The translations under genes were made by a program, and so were the position numbers. A DNA stretch of 14,853 nt from Myxococcota bacterium. Lineage in GTDB: Bacteria; Myxococcota_A; UBA9160; PR03. The stretch is taken from contig JASJBO010000165.1 of the NCBI GenBank assembly GCA_030066475.1, positions 1 through 14,853 of the forward strand. Reading direction: 5' to 3'. Below are positions 5,986-13,691 of the stretch, in pieces. Positions within the stretch are counted from its first letter, which is position 1. Every line of letters begins with the position of its first letter. The notes under the pieces are model-generated. The model was not told the DNA's origin and did not search any database. It worked only from the letters and a program-made list of their open reading frames with translations.

Positions 5986-8682
5986 TTGCGAATCACCGGC
6001 GCGCTGCGCCTCGTTGCTGCGCTGCTCGTCGTGCACGTGGCCGCCTGCACGCAGCCCGAGCCGCCGCCCGCGACGCCGCGCTCGGTCGCCGCGCGTCTCG
6101 CCGACGCGCCCGTGACGTCCGAGGTGCGCACGGCGCTCGAGGGTCTGCACGCCGAGCGTGGCCCGCGCCTCGCGCGGCTCGACGCCGGAGACCCGGAAGC
6201 GCTCGAGGCCTGGGGCGTGCGCGTCCGCGCCGGCCGCGTCGTGCCGGCGGACGGGGCCCTCGGGATCGAGCCCGTCGGCGGCGACAAGCTGACGCGGATC
6301 CACCTGACGCCGCCGGTCCGGCTACCGCCCTCGTTCCGGGCCGAGGTCACGCTGGCGAAGCCGGGCTCGGCCACGGCGCTGCCCGCGCGACTGCTCTGGG
6401 AGTCGGAGCGGTTCCCGGACTTCAACCTCTGGCGGCACGCCCCGCGCGAGGTGCTCGACGCGGGTGGACGAGGCGCTTCGCGCGCCGCCTACGAGATCGT
6501 TCAGTGGTCGGGCCCGATCCGCGAGCTGCGCTTCGATCTCGTCCGCCGCCGCGACCCCGTCGAGATCCGCGAGATCGCCTTCTACGCGCCGCCCGCGCGC
6601 AACGTCCTGCTCGACGACGGCGGCCGGCTATGGGCGGATCTCGACTCCGTCGCCCTGACCTCGCTCTGGGCGCCCGTTCCCTCCGTCCTGAGCAGCCGCC
6701 ACACGGTTCCCGACGCCGGGCTGCTGCGCGTCTCGCTCGGGAACACCACGACTCCGGGCGCGGGTGAGATCCGCTTCCGCATTGGCCTCGAAGGCGCCGA
6801 CGAGCCGCTGCTCGAGGCGACGCGCGCGGCGTGCGCCGACTGCACGAGCTGGCAGCCGGTCGAAGTCGACCTGGCCCGCTGGGCCGGACAGGAGGTGACG
6901 CTGCGCTTCGAGGTCGCGCCGGCCGACGGCGAGGCGCCCGGCGAGGTGGCGGCGCTCTGGGGCGCCCCCACGCTGCACGGCCGCGGGGCAGCCGTGCAGC
7001 CGCCCATCGTGATGGTGACCTGGGACACCACGCGCCAGAGCCAGCTCTCGGTGTACGGAAACGTCGCGCCGAACACGCCGTTCCTGGACGAGCTGTCGGC
7101 CTCCGCGGCCGTCTTCGAGCGCGCCTTCAGCCAGGCGCCGTGGACCGTGCCTTCGATGGCCTCGCTTCTCACCTCGCGGAGCCCTTGGCAGCTCGGCGTC
7201 GCATGGGGCAAGTCGCATCGCGTGCCCGACGACGCGCGGACGCTCGCCGAGATCCTGGGCGACGCGGGCTTCGTGACCGGCGCCTTCGTCGGGAACTTCG
7301 TGCTCGGGCCGAAGGCGGGCTACGCGCAGGGCTTCGACCACTACCACTTCGCCCGCCACGACATGACCGACGGGGCCGAGATCACCGCGGCCGCCCTCGC
7401 CTGGGCCGCCTCCCGGCGCGACGAGCCGATCCTGTTGTTCGTCCACTACGTCGATCCCCACGCGCCGTACCGACCGGGGAAGCGCGCGCTCGGCCAGCTG
7501 TTTCCCGACCGCGACCCCGACACGCTCGTCGAAGCGAAGTACCCGCCGTCCGACCCCGAGGAGGCCGAGGTGCTGCTGCGGCGCTACGAGGGCGAGATCC
7601 TGCGCACCGATCGCCACCTGCGGCGCCTGGTCGAGGGCGTGCGGGAGGCGTGGGGCCGCGAGCCGGTGCTCGCGCTCACCTCGGACCACGGCGAGGAGTT
7701 CCTGGAGCACGGCTTCTACGGTCACGGGGGCAACCTGTTCGCCACGCAGACCCACGTCCCGCTCGTCGTCGCCGGGCCGGGTGTGCCGACGGCGCGCATC
7801 GAGGCGTCCGTGCGGAACCTCGACGTGGTGCCGACCCTGCTCGAGCTGGCCGGTGTCGAGGCGCCGGCCGAGCTCGAGGGCACCTCGCTGCTGCCGCTGG
7901 CCCGCGGCGAGTCGCTGCCGCTCGTGGCCTACAGCGAGTCGAACGCGCACGGCCCGCGCCGCGCCGCGGTGCGCGACGACCGCTTCACCTACGTGACCTT
8001 CGAGAGCTGGGACCCCCTCTCGCCGCGCCACCCGGGCACCAGTGCGATCGTGGAGCGCCACCTGGAGCAGTTCCTCACCGATCGGGCGCTCTACGAGGGC
8101 GTCGGAGCCGACGAACCGGACGTGGCGGAACGGCACCCCGAGGTGGTGCGTCGCATGCAGCGCATCATCGACTCGGTGGAGGTGCGCCGGCACCGGGGGA
8201 TCGGCGTGCGGCTGCGCGGGCCGCGGGACGGGAACACGACCGTGACGCTGGCGGGATGGATCCGGGTCGACCGCGGGACGATCGAGAGCGCGCGGACGCG
8301 GCAGGCCGACCGCGGCGGGGACACGTTCGAGCTGGCCGAGGACCGGCGGGCGCTGCGCTTCGAGACGAGCCTGCCGCCTGGAGACGAGGACTGGATCCTC
8401 GTCGAGCTCTCCGCCCCGGACGCCGAGGTCTCGATCGAGCTCGATCCCGCGCCGGGGCTCGACTACGCGGCTCTGCTCGGGGATCGACCCGCGGAGACCG
8501 GCGTCCCGCTGCGCGTCGCCGGAGCTGCCCCCAACGCCGCCACCCTGCTGGAGGCCTTCGACCGCACCGACGGCGCAGCCGTCGTGCAGGTGTGGCGCAG
8601 CGAAGAGCGTCCCGCCGCGGCCGCTGCCGCGCTCGACGACGACGAGATCGCGCGCCTCCGGGCGCTGGGCTACATGCAGTAG
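5986..8682 (+). CDS. Sulfatase-fold (alkaline phosphatase superfamily) lipoprotein
   Basis: The product is 898 aa from TTG 5986. It starts with a lipoprotein signal (RITGALRLVAALLVVHVAAC, lipobox Cys21), so it is probably anchored to a membrane and faces the periplasm or outside. Residues ~25-335 are beta-rich and look like carbohydrate-binding or jelly-roll sandwiches. From ~340 a sulfatase-type catalytic domain follows: TWDTTR (345-350), NTPFLDEL, WTVPSMASLLTS (386-397), HYVDPHAPY, the metal site SDHGEE (566-571), GHGG, and the C-terminal ARLRALGYMQ typical of bacterial members. The formylglycine-forming Cys/Ser of C/S-x-P-S-R is Thr387 (TVPSM). The enzyme cannot be matured as a formylglycine sulfatase; a phosphodiesterase or phosphotransferase using Thr is more plausible. 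ATG 5953 is an alternative start. The gene stands alone. Confidence 0.85.
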   Translation: MRITGALRLVAALLVVHVAACTQPEPPPATPRSVAARLADAPVTSEVRTALEGLHAERGPRLARLDAGDPEALEAWGVRVRAGRVVPADGALGIEPVGGDKLTRIHLTPPVRLPPSFRAEVTLAKPGSATALPARLLWESERFPDFNLWRHAPREVLDAGGRGASRAAYEIVQWSGPIRELRFDLVRRRDPVEIREIAFYAPPARNVLLDDGGRLWADLDSVALTSLWAPVPSVLSSRHTVPDAGLLRVSLGNTTTPGAGEIRFRIGLEGADEPLLEATRAACADCTSWQPVEVDLARWAGQEVTLRFEVAPADGEAPGEVAALWGAPTLHGRGAAVQPPIVMVTWDTTRQSQLSVYGNVAPNTPFLDELSASAAVFERAFSQAPWTVPSMASLLTSRSPWQLGVAWGKSHRVPDDARTLAEILGDAGFVTGAFVGNFVLGPKAGYAQGFDHYHFARHDMTDGAEITAAALAWAASRRDEPILLFVHYVDPHAPYRPGKRALGQLFPDRDPDTLVEAKYPPSDPEEAEVLLRRYEGEILRTDRHLRRLVEGVREAWGREPVLALTSDHGEEFLEHGFYGHGGNLFATQTHVPLVVAGPGVPTARIEASVRNLDVVPTLLELAGVEAPAELEGTSLLPLARGESLPLVAYSESNAHGPRRAAVRDDRFTYVTFESWDPLSPRHPGTSAIVERHLEQFLTDRALYEGVGADEPDVAERHPEVVRRMQRIIDSVEVRRHRGIGVRLRGPRDGNTTVTLAGWIRVDRGTIESARTRQADRGGDTFELAEDRRALRFETSLPPGDEDWILVELSAPDAEVSIELDPAPGLDYAALLGDRPAETGVPLRVAGAAPNAATLLEAFDRTDGAAVVQVWRSEERPAAAAAALDDDEIARLRALGYMQ

Positions 8683-8938
8683 GACAGCATCCTGCAGCAG
8701 CAGCAGCATCCGGACTCAGAGATCCTCCAAGAATCAGATCGGGCGCATCCTGCGCCACCTCTCGCTCTCCGAGGCCGAGCGCAGCCCTAGCCGTCGCTAC
8801 GGCGAGGTTTCGCAACGCAGAGCTCGGGCCGAAGGCGCGGCGAAGCACCTCGCTGGAGGCCGAGTGCGCGCGGGCGGGGTCGAGCCCCACGGTCCATCCG
8901 CCCTCCTCTCGCGGGCACACCTGCACTACGTTCCCCCG
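8683..8938. other. Non-coding stretch with an imperfect direct repeat and hairpin
   Basis: This gap holds no gene I can support. It contains four CAG units (8695-8706), a perfect hairpin GCCGT-CGCT-ACGGC (8790-8803), and two copies of GAGGCCGAG (8771-8779 and 8856-8864) in a partly conserved context of about 22-25 bp, 85 bp apart. No stop interrupts the gpsA frame here, but the initiation context and family length favour ATG 8939. The block could be a decayed interspersed repeat or a terminator region. Confidence 0.35.
8927..8932 (+). promoter_or_regulatory. Possible -10 box giving a leaderless gpsA transcript
   Basis: TACGTT ends 6 nt before the A of ATG 8939, the distance at which transcription normally starts. 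No ribosome-binding site is visible. Both facts fit a leaderless mRNA. No clear -35 element is seen. Confidence 0.3.
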
Positions 8939-9958
8939 ATGGCCCGAGTGAGCGTTCTCGGCGCCGGGGCCTTCGGCACCGCGCTCGCCATCTACAGCCA
9001 CGAGCTCGGCCACGCGACGCGCGTGTGGGCGTACGACGACGGCCTGCCCGAACGGGTCGCTGCCGAGGGGGAGAACGCCCCGTATCTGCCCGGCTTCGCG
9101 GTGCCGGCCGAGGTGCGCTTCACGAACGACCTGGCCGGCGCGCTCGAGGCCGCGGAGCTGGTGCTGCTGGCCGTCCCCTCGGCCTTCATGCGCGCCGTCA
9201 CGGGGCGCGCGGCGCCGCACCTGCCTCCCGCCGCGGTGGTGACCTCGACCGCCAAGGGCATCGAGCACGAGCGGCTCGCGCTGATGAGCGAGGTGCTCGG
9301 CGAGACGCTGCCGGGCCATCGCGAGCGCCTCACCTTCCTGTCCGGGCCGAGCTTCGCCAAGGACCTCGCCGCGGCGCGGCCCGCGGACGTGTCGCTCGCC
9401 GCGGATGACATCGACGTCGCGCGCCGGGTGCAGGCGATCCTCCACTCGCCGCGCTTCCGCGTCTACGCCAGCGACGACATCGTCGGCGTGCAGCTCGGGG
9501 GGGCGCTCAAGAACGTGATCGCCGTAGCGTGCGGTGCGGCGCACGGCCTCGGGGTGGGCGCCTCGGCGGTGGCGGCGCTGATGACCCGGGGGCTGGCGGA
9601 GATCGCGCGCCTCGGAGTCGCACTCGGCTCGAACCCGCTCACGTTCCTCGGCCTCGCCGGCGTCGGCGACCTGACCCTGACCTGCACCGGCGAGCTCTCG
9701 CGCAACCGCCAGCTCGGCCTGCAGCTCGCGGCCGGCCGCACGGCCCGCGAGATCGTGTCGTCGCAGAAGGCGGTGGCCGAGGGCTACTCGACTGCGGTCG
9801 CCGTCCACCGGCTGGCGCAGCGCGAGGGCGTCGACATGCCGGTCTCCTCCGGCGTCTACCGCGTCTGCCACGAGGGTGCCGCGCTCGCCGACGAGGCGGA
9901 CCGGCTGATGCGCCGGCCGATGCGGGACGAGCTGGCGGGGATCTTCCGGGGCCGCTGA
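8939..9958 (+). CDS. gpsA: Glycerol-3-phosphate dehydrogenase [NAD(P)+]
   Basis: The 339-aa protein matches GpsA in length and motif order: the nucleotide-binding VLGAGAFGTALA at the N-terminus, AVPSAFMR, STAKGIEHE, LSGPSFAKDLA (S135-A143), the catalytic-lysine block LGGALKNVIA (K191), GLGVGASAVAALMTRGLAEI, and GLAGVGDLTLTCTGELSRNR, then AEGYSTA. It reduces dihydroxyacetone phosphate to sn-glycerol 3-phosphate in the cytoplasm, the entry point to phospholipid synthesis. ATG 8939 is chosen because the GAG motif begins within 10 residues as usual; the in-frame GTG at 8864 would add 25 atypical residues. It lies alone between intergenic gaps of 256 and 210 nt, so it is probably a single-gene unit. 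Confidence 0.95.
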   Translation: MARVSVLGAGAFGTALAIYSHELGHATRVWAYDDGLPERVAAEGENAPYLPGFAVPAEVRFTNDLAGALEAAELVLLAVPSAFMRAVTGRAAPHLPPAAVVTSTAKGIEHERLALMSEVLGETLPGHRERLTFLSGPSFAKDLAAARPADVSLAADDIDVARRVQAILHSPRFRVYASDDIVGVQLGGALKNVIAVACGAAHGLGVGASAVAALMTRGLAEIARLGVALGSNPLTFLGLAGVGDLTLTCTGELSRNRQLGLQLAAGRTAREIVSSQKAVAEGYSTAVAVHRLAQREGVDMPVSSGVYRVCHEGAALADEADRLMRRPMRDELAGIFRGR

Positions 9959-9976
9959 GCGACGCCAGTGCCTCGA

Positions 9977-9985
9977 CCCCCCCCC
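9977..9985 (+). repeat. C9 homopolymer tract
   Basis: Nine consecutive C residues occur 18 nt after the gpsA stop, followed by GGG. The tract is non-coding. It may be length-variable or an assembly-sensitive position. Confidence 0.7.
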
Positions 9986-9992
9986 GGGCAGT

Positions 9993-10016
9993 CGACCGAT
10001 GACCGCCGATCGGTCG
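9993..10016. promoter_or_regulatory. Perfect inverted repeat between gpsA and napA
   Basis: CGACCGAT and ATCGGTCG form an exact 8-bp inverted repeat around an 8-nt spacer. Spacing and symmetry fit either a dimeric-regulator operator about 115 nt upstream of the proposed napA -10 or a hairpin ending gpsA transcription; no T-run follows, which weakens the terminator reading. Confidence 0.45.
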
Positions 10017-10131
10017 TGGTCGCAAGGCTTTGTTCTGCTCGTCTGTTCGACAATCCCTCGACGTTCCCCGGGACCGTCGCGCTCGCGCAGCGGAAAGCGA
10101 GATCCGCGTGGGAGGTCGGGCGCAACCGGGT

Positions 10132-10137
10132 TAGAGT
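10132..10137 (+). promoter_or_regulatory. Possible -10 element for the nitrate-reductase operon
   Basis: TAGAGT within GGGTTAGAGTCGG lies 31 nt before ATG 10169 and upstream of a good ribosome-binding site (GGGAG, 10158-10162, 6-nt spacing). No recognisable -35 hexamer is found, so an activator-dependent promoter is possible. Confidence 0.3.
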
Positions 10138-10168
10138 CGGAGCCGCCATCGCACGACGGGAGTCCGCA

Positions 10169-12466
10169 ATGAGCCGAGCGGAAGAGCCGCGACCGACCGG
10201 TTCCCTCGCAGTCGGCCGACGGGACGTCCTGCGTATCGCCGGCGCTCTGGGCCTCGTGAGCGCGGGCGGCGGGGTGGCCTGGGGCGGCCTCGAGCTGCTG
10301 GCGGTCCGGGGGCAGCCCACGAGCTGGCACAAGAGCGTGTGCCGCTACTGCGGCACCGGCTGTGGTCTGCGCGTCGGCATGCGAGAAGGCCGGGTCGTCG
10401 AGGTGCGCGGCGACGAGGACGCGCACAACCGCGGCAAGGTCTGCGTCAAGGGGACGCTCCTCCCGCGCCTCCTCGAGGCGCAGGGGCGCGTGCTCCACCC
10501 GCAGATCCGCGAGAACGGCAGCCTGCGACGCGCGAGCTGGGACGAGGCGATGACGCTGGTGGCTTCGCGCTTCCGCGCGGCCATCGACGAGGCCGGGCCC
10601 GACGCCGTCGGCTACTACGGATCCGGGCAGCTCTTCTCGGAAGAGAGCTACACCGCGAACAAGCTGTTCAAGGCCGGCATCGGCACCAACAACGTCGACG
10701 GCAATCCCCGCCTCTGCATGGCCTCGGCCGCCGTCGGCTACACCAAGGTCTTCGGCAAGGACGAGCCGCCCGGTGCCCACGAGGACGTCGACCACGCCGA
10801 CGTCTTCTTCATCATCGGCGCCAACCCGGCCGAGTGCCATCAGCCGATCTTCGAACGCATCCTCGCCCGCAGGCGGATGCACCCCGAGACGACGATCGTC
10901 TGCGTCGATCCGCGCCGGAGCCTGACCGCCGATCACTCCGACATCCACCTGGCGCCGCGACCGGGCAGCGACCTGCTGCTGCTCTGGTCGATGGCGCACG
11001 TGATGTTGCACGGCGGTCTCGTCGATCGGCAGTTCGTCGACGCCCACGTGTCGATGCTCACGGCAGAGGGCACTCCGACCGATTGGGACGGCCTCGCGCG
11101 GTTCCTCGAGGACTACGCGCCGGATCGCGTGACGGAGCGCCTCGGGATTCCCAGCTCGCGCATCGTCGAGGTGGCACACCTCTTCGCGACGCGGCCGGCC
11201 ACGATGAGCCTCTGGACGATGGGGATGAACCAACGCGTCGACGGCTCGGCGCTGAACGCCACGCTCAGCGGCCTCCATCTCCTGGCGGGCCAGATCGGGC
11301 GGCCCGGCGCCACGCCGCTCTCCTTGACCGGTCAGAGCAATGCCTGCGGCGGCGTGCGCGACACCGGCTCGCTCGCGCACGGGCTGCCCCACGGCCGGAT
11401 GGTCGCGAACCCGGTCCACCGGGCCGAGATGGAGAAGCTCTGGGGCGTGCCCCCCGGTCGGATCTCCCCTCACCCCGGGTTCCACGCGATCGCCGGCTTC
11501 GAGGCGATGGCCGAGGGCAAGATCCGCTGCGTGCTCTCCATGTGCACGAATCCCGGGCAGAGCCTTCCGAACCTCTCGCGCTACCGGAAGGGGCTCGAGA
11601 GGGTCTTCCTCGTCGTCGCCGACGCGTTCGAGGACACCGCGACCTCCCGCTACGCGGACGTCGTGCTCCCGGCCGCCCTGTGGGTCGAGAAGGAGGGCGT
11701 CTACGGCCAGACCGAGCGGCGCTATCAGCTGATCGAGAAGCTCGTCGACCCGCCGGGTGAGGCGCGCAGCGACCTCGAGATCCTGGTGGAGCTGGCCGAG
11801 CGGCTGGGCCACGGCGACGTCATCTCGGCGAAGACCGCGCCCGAGGTCTGGGAGGAGTACCGGGCGCTGTCGAAGCACTCGAAGTACGACTTCAGCGGGA
11901 TGACCCGGGAGCGGCTCCATCGCGAGAACGGCCTCCAGTGGCCCTGTCCGAGCGAAGACCACCCCGGAACCGTGCGGCGCTTCGTCCCCGGCGACCCCTT
12001 CGTCGCCGAGGGGCGCGCCTTCGACTTCTACGGCTTCCCCGACCACCGGGCGCGCCTCCACCTCATCCCCTTCGAGGACCGCTCGGATCCGGTGGAAGCG
12101 CAGTACCCGCTCGTGCTCACCACGGTGCGCATCGTCGAGCAGTGGCACACGGGCACCATGACGGACCGGATCCCGGCGATCCACGACAACACGCCCCGCG
12201 GGCACTTCGAGCTCCACGCCTCCGATGCCGAGAGTCTCGGCATCGAGGCGGGAGATCGCGTCCGCGTGGTGAGCCGCTACGGAGCGCTCGACGGGCCGGC
12301 TCGCGTCTCCCTGCGCCCCCGGCCGGGGACGCTCTCCGCGCCCTTCTACGACGCGAAGTTCCTGGTCAACCAGGTCGTGACCGATCGTTTCGACCCCTTC
12401 AGCCTGCAGCCCGACTTCAAGACCACCGCCGTGCGCGTCGAGAAGCTCGGGGCGGAGACGGCATGA
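10169..12466 (+). CDS. napA: Periplasmic-type nitrate reductase catalytic subunit (NapA-like)
   Basis: The 765-aa molybdoenzyme of the DMSO-reductase family starts with a twin-arginine signal (RRDVLRIAGALGL, R17-R18), so it is exported folded to the periplasm. It has a [4Fe-4S] site C58-x2-C61-x3-C65-x26-C92, the electron-relay Lys in CVKG (94), and NPRLCMASA with Cys183 as the likely Mo ligand, which fits NapA rather than formate dehydrogenase. Further Nap-like blocks are SGQLFSEESYTANKLFKAG, KVFGKDEPPGAHEDVDHADV, GQSNACGGVRDTGSLAHGLP and WVEKEGVYGQTERR. The length is close to the short Desulfovibrio-type NapA rather than the ~830-aa proteobacterial form. It would reduce nitrate to nitrite with electrons from the tetraheme cytochrome encoded by the next gene (ATGA overlap). 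No napD, napB, napG or napH is nearby. Another oxyanion substrate cannot be excluded. Confidence 0.88.
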   Translation: MSRAEEPRPTGSLAVGRRDVLRIAGALGLVSAGGGVAWGGLELLAVRGQPTSWHKSVCRYCGTGCGLRVGMREGRVVEVRGDEDAHNRGKVCVKGTLLPRLLEAQGRVLHPQIRENGSLRRASWDEAMTLVASRFRAAIDEAGPDAVGYYGSGQLFSEESYTANKLFKAGIGTNNVDGNPRLCMASAAVGYTKVFGKDEPPGAHEDVDHADVFFIIGANPAECHQPIFERILARRRMHPETTIVCVDPRRSLTADHSDIHLAPRPGSDLLLLWSMAHVMLHGGLVDRQFVDAHVSMLTAEGTPTDWDGLARFLEDYAPDRVTERLGIPSSRIVEVAHLFATRPATMSLWTMGMNQRVDGSALNATLSGLHLLAGQIGRPGATPLSLTGQSNACGGVRDTGSLAHGLPHGRMVANPVHRAEMEKLWGVPPGRISPHPGFHAIAGFEAMAEGKIRCVLSMCTNPGQSLPNLSRYRKGLERVFLVVADAFEDTATSRYADVVLPAALWVEKEGVYGQTERRYQLIEKLVDPPGEARSDLEILVELAERLGHGDVISAKTAPEVWEEYRALSKHSKYDFSGMTRERLHRENGLQWPCPSEDHPGTVRRFVPGDPFVAEGRAFDFYGFPDHRARLHLIPFEDRSDPVEAQYPLVLTTVRIVEQWHTGTMTDRIPAIHDNTPRGHFELHASDAESLGIEAGDRVRVVSRYGALDGPARVSLRPRPGTLSAPFYDAKFLVNQVVTDRFDPFSLQPDFKTTAVRVEKLGAETA

Positions 12467-13137
12467 GCGTGCTCGCGATCCTGACCGTCGTCCTCGCGGT
12501 GCTCACCCTCGCGGGATGCGTCTACCTCTTCGTCCGGGACCCCGACCGGCTCTCGCGGACCGAGCTCGTCAACCTCGGGTTCTTCGCCATCCCCCGCCTC
12601 GCCGCCTTTCGGCTGATTGCGCTGATCGTGATCCTCCTGCTGCCCGCTGCGGCGCTCACGACGGCCAACCTCGAAGTGATCGAGGGCGCCCAGACCGTCG
12701 AAGCCTGCGGCGGATGCCACATCATGCAGCCGATGATCACGGACATGGTGGACCCGGCGAGCGACTCGCTCGCCGCGCGCCACTACCGGGGCCCGGCGGC
12801 GTCCGGGCACGAGTGCTATTCCTGCCATTCGGGCTACGGCTTCAGCGGCGCGCTGGCCGCGAAGCTCGAGGGCTACCGACATCTCGTCCGCTACACGACG
12901 GGCCTCTACCCGGAGCCGGTCCGCATCCGCGGACACTTCGACTCGGCGTCCTGCCGCGGATGTCACGCGGGCACGCGCGGCTTCGAGGCGGTCAACTCGC
13001 ATCGCGTCGTGCGCGATGCGGCCATGGAGCCCGCCACGAGCTGCCTGAACTGCCACGGGCTCGCCCACCCCTCGGGCGCCGAGCGAACGCCCGGTCACCC
13101 CGACTACGCTCGCCTGATGGGCAAGGTCGCGGAATGA
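12463..13137 (+). CDS. Membrane-anchored tetraheme c-type cytochrome (NapC/NrfH-like quinol dehydrogenase)
   Basis: The 224-aa protein has four CxxCH heme sites: CGGCH (82-86), CYSCH (118-122), CRGCH (164-168) and CLNCH (194-198). The first continues as CHIM, giving the CxxCHxM signature of the NapC/NrfH family, where the Met is associated with heme 1. Two hydrophobic segments precede the hemes (about 2-25 and 50-68), whereas NapC and NrfH usually have one anchor. The heme domain should face the periplasm and pass electrons from the quinone pool to the NapA-like enzyme. Start ATG 12463 overlaps the napA stop, and its own stop overlaps the next start, so the three proteins are translationally coupled. 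It is equivalent in role to napC or the Desulfovibrio napM, but I cannot choose between these by sequence. Confidence 0.85.
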   Translation: MSVLAILTVVLAVLTLAGCVYLFVRDPDRLSRTELVNLGFFAIPRLAAFRLIALIVILLLPAAALTTANLEVIEGAQTVEACGGCHIMQPMITDMVDPASDSLAARHYRGPAASGHECYSCHSGYGFSGALAAKLEGYRHLVRYTTGLYPEPVRIRGHFDSASCRGCHAGTRGFEAVNSHRVVRDAAMEPATSCLNCHGLAHPSGAERTPGHPDYARLMGKVAE

Positions 13138-13328
13138 AGCTCGAGGCCGTGCTCACCGCGATCGCTTCGCTGATCGTCCTCTGGTTCGCGCTGACCCGGA
13201 ATGCCTACTCGATGGGCGCGCTGGTCTTCGTCGCCACCCCGCTCTACGCGGTGTCGATCGGCTACTTCCTGCAGACCGTGGCCCGCAAGGTGCGGCAGGA
13301 GTACCGGGAGCGATCCGACCAGCCCTGA
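13134..13328 (+). CDS. Small two-helix membrane protein of the nitrate-reductase operon
   Basis: This 64-aa protein is unrecognised. It has two hydrophobic segments (about 4-21 and 27-49) joined by a short loop, RNAYSM, and a charged tail rich in Arg and Glu (KVRQEYRERSDQP). Both ends of the tail and the loop charge suggest N- and C-termini in the cytoplasm. Its ATG overlaps the stop of the cytochrome gene (ATGA 13134-13137), which strongly supports it as real and as part of the same complex. It could stabilise the cytochrome anchor or the quinol site, comparable in size but not in helix number to NapE. Function is inferred from position only. Confidence 0.7.
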   Translation: MKLEAVLTAIASLIVLWFALTRNAYSMGALVFVATPLYAVSIGYFLQTVARKVRQEYRERSDQP

Positions 13329-13691
13329 GGCTCCGGTCGGGCCGTGTCCCCGGCTACGATGCCGGCGCATCGAAGACCTGCGCAAGGCCGTTGTCGTCCA
13401 GCGCCCTCTTCGAGGGTCGGATTGACCTCGCTCGCCGTCGCACACAGGTCTGCACCTTGCCGTTCTGGAGATGATGGACGCAGGCGACGTCTTCGAGTGT
13501 CGATCGGAAGATCGAGCTTCGTTCCCCGCAGGCTCCGCCAACGCGTTCTCGGTCGAGTCGACGTGGGGCGAGGGGGAGAGGCCCCATGCGATGCCGGCCT
13601 GAGCGAATCCTGATCGCTTAGCCGCGAGGTCCGGTGATATAGTGCGCACGAGTGTGTCGCCGAGGGCGGCGGCCGAGTGGAGGGCCTCACC
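13329..13691. other. Intergenic region of 363 nt with hairpin and promoter-like box
   Basis: I see no supported gene here. Short open frames exist on both strands but have no ribosome-binding site or recognisable motif. The stretch looks less GC-rich than the flanking genes. It contains a TACGAT box (13355-13360), a small hairpin CCCTC-TTC-GAGGG (13404-13416) and a TATAGT box (13638-13643) before the next gene. It may be decayed coding sequence or a regulatory leader. Confidence 0.4.
13638..13643 (+). promoter_or_regulatory. Likely -10 element (TATAGT) for the TIG-domain gene
   Basis: TATAGT stands out in GC-rich sequence, 48 nt before ATG 13692. A -35 match is poor (CTTAGC or CTGATC upstream at imperfect spacing). 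Confidence 0.4.

Noticed and set aside
8695..8706. CAG repeat
   Set aside because: Four units are within chance in this composition, and the tract is non-coding.
8165..12217. A 1350-codon open frame on the - strand
   Set aside because: It is antisense to the sulfatase-fold, gpsA and napA genes, all of which have clear motifs. Long antisense frames are expected at this GC content.
10169..12466. Formate dehydrogenase as the identity of the molybdoenzyme
   Set aside because: The Mo-ligand region NPRLCMASA, the DEPPGAHEDVDHAD block and the adjacent NapC-like cytochrome fit the NapA branch better.
13354..13587. A - strand frame with HHLQNGKVQTCV-like text in the 363-nt gap
   Set aside because: It has no ribosome-binding site and no recognised family; it may be decayed coding sequence but cannot be supported.
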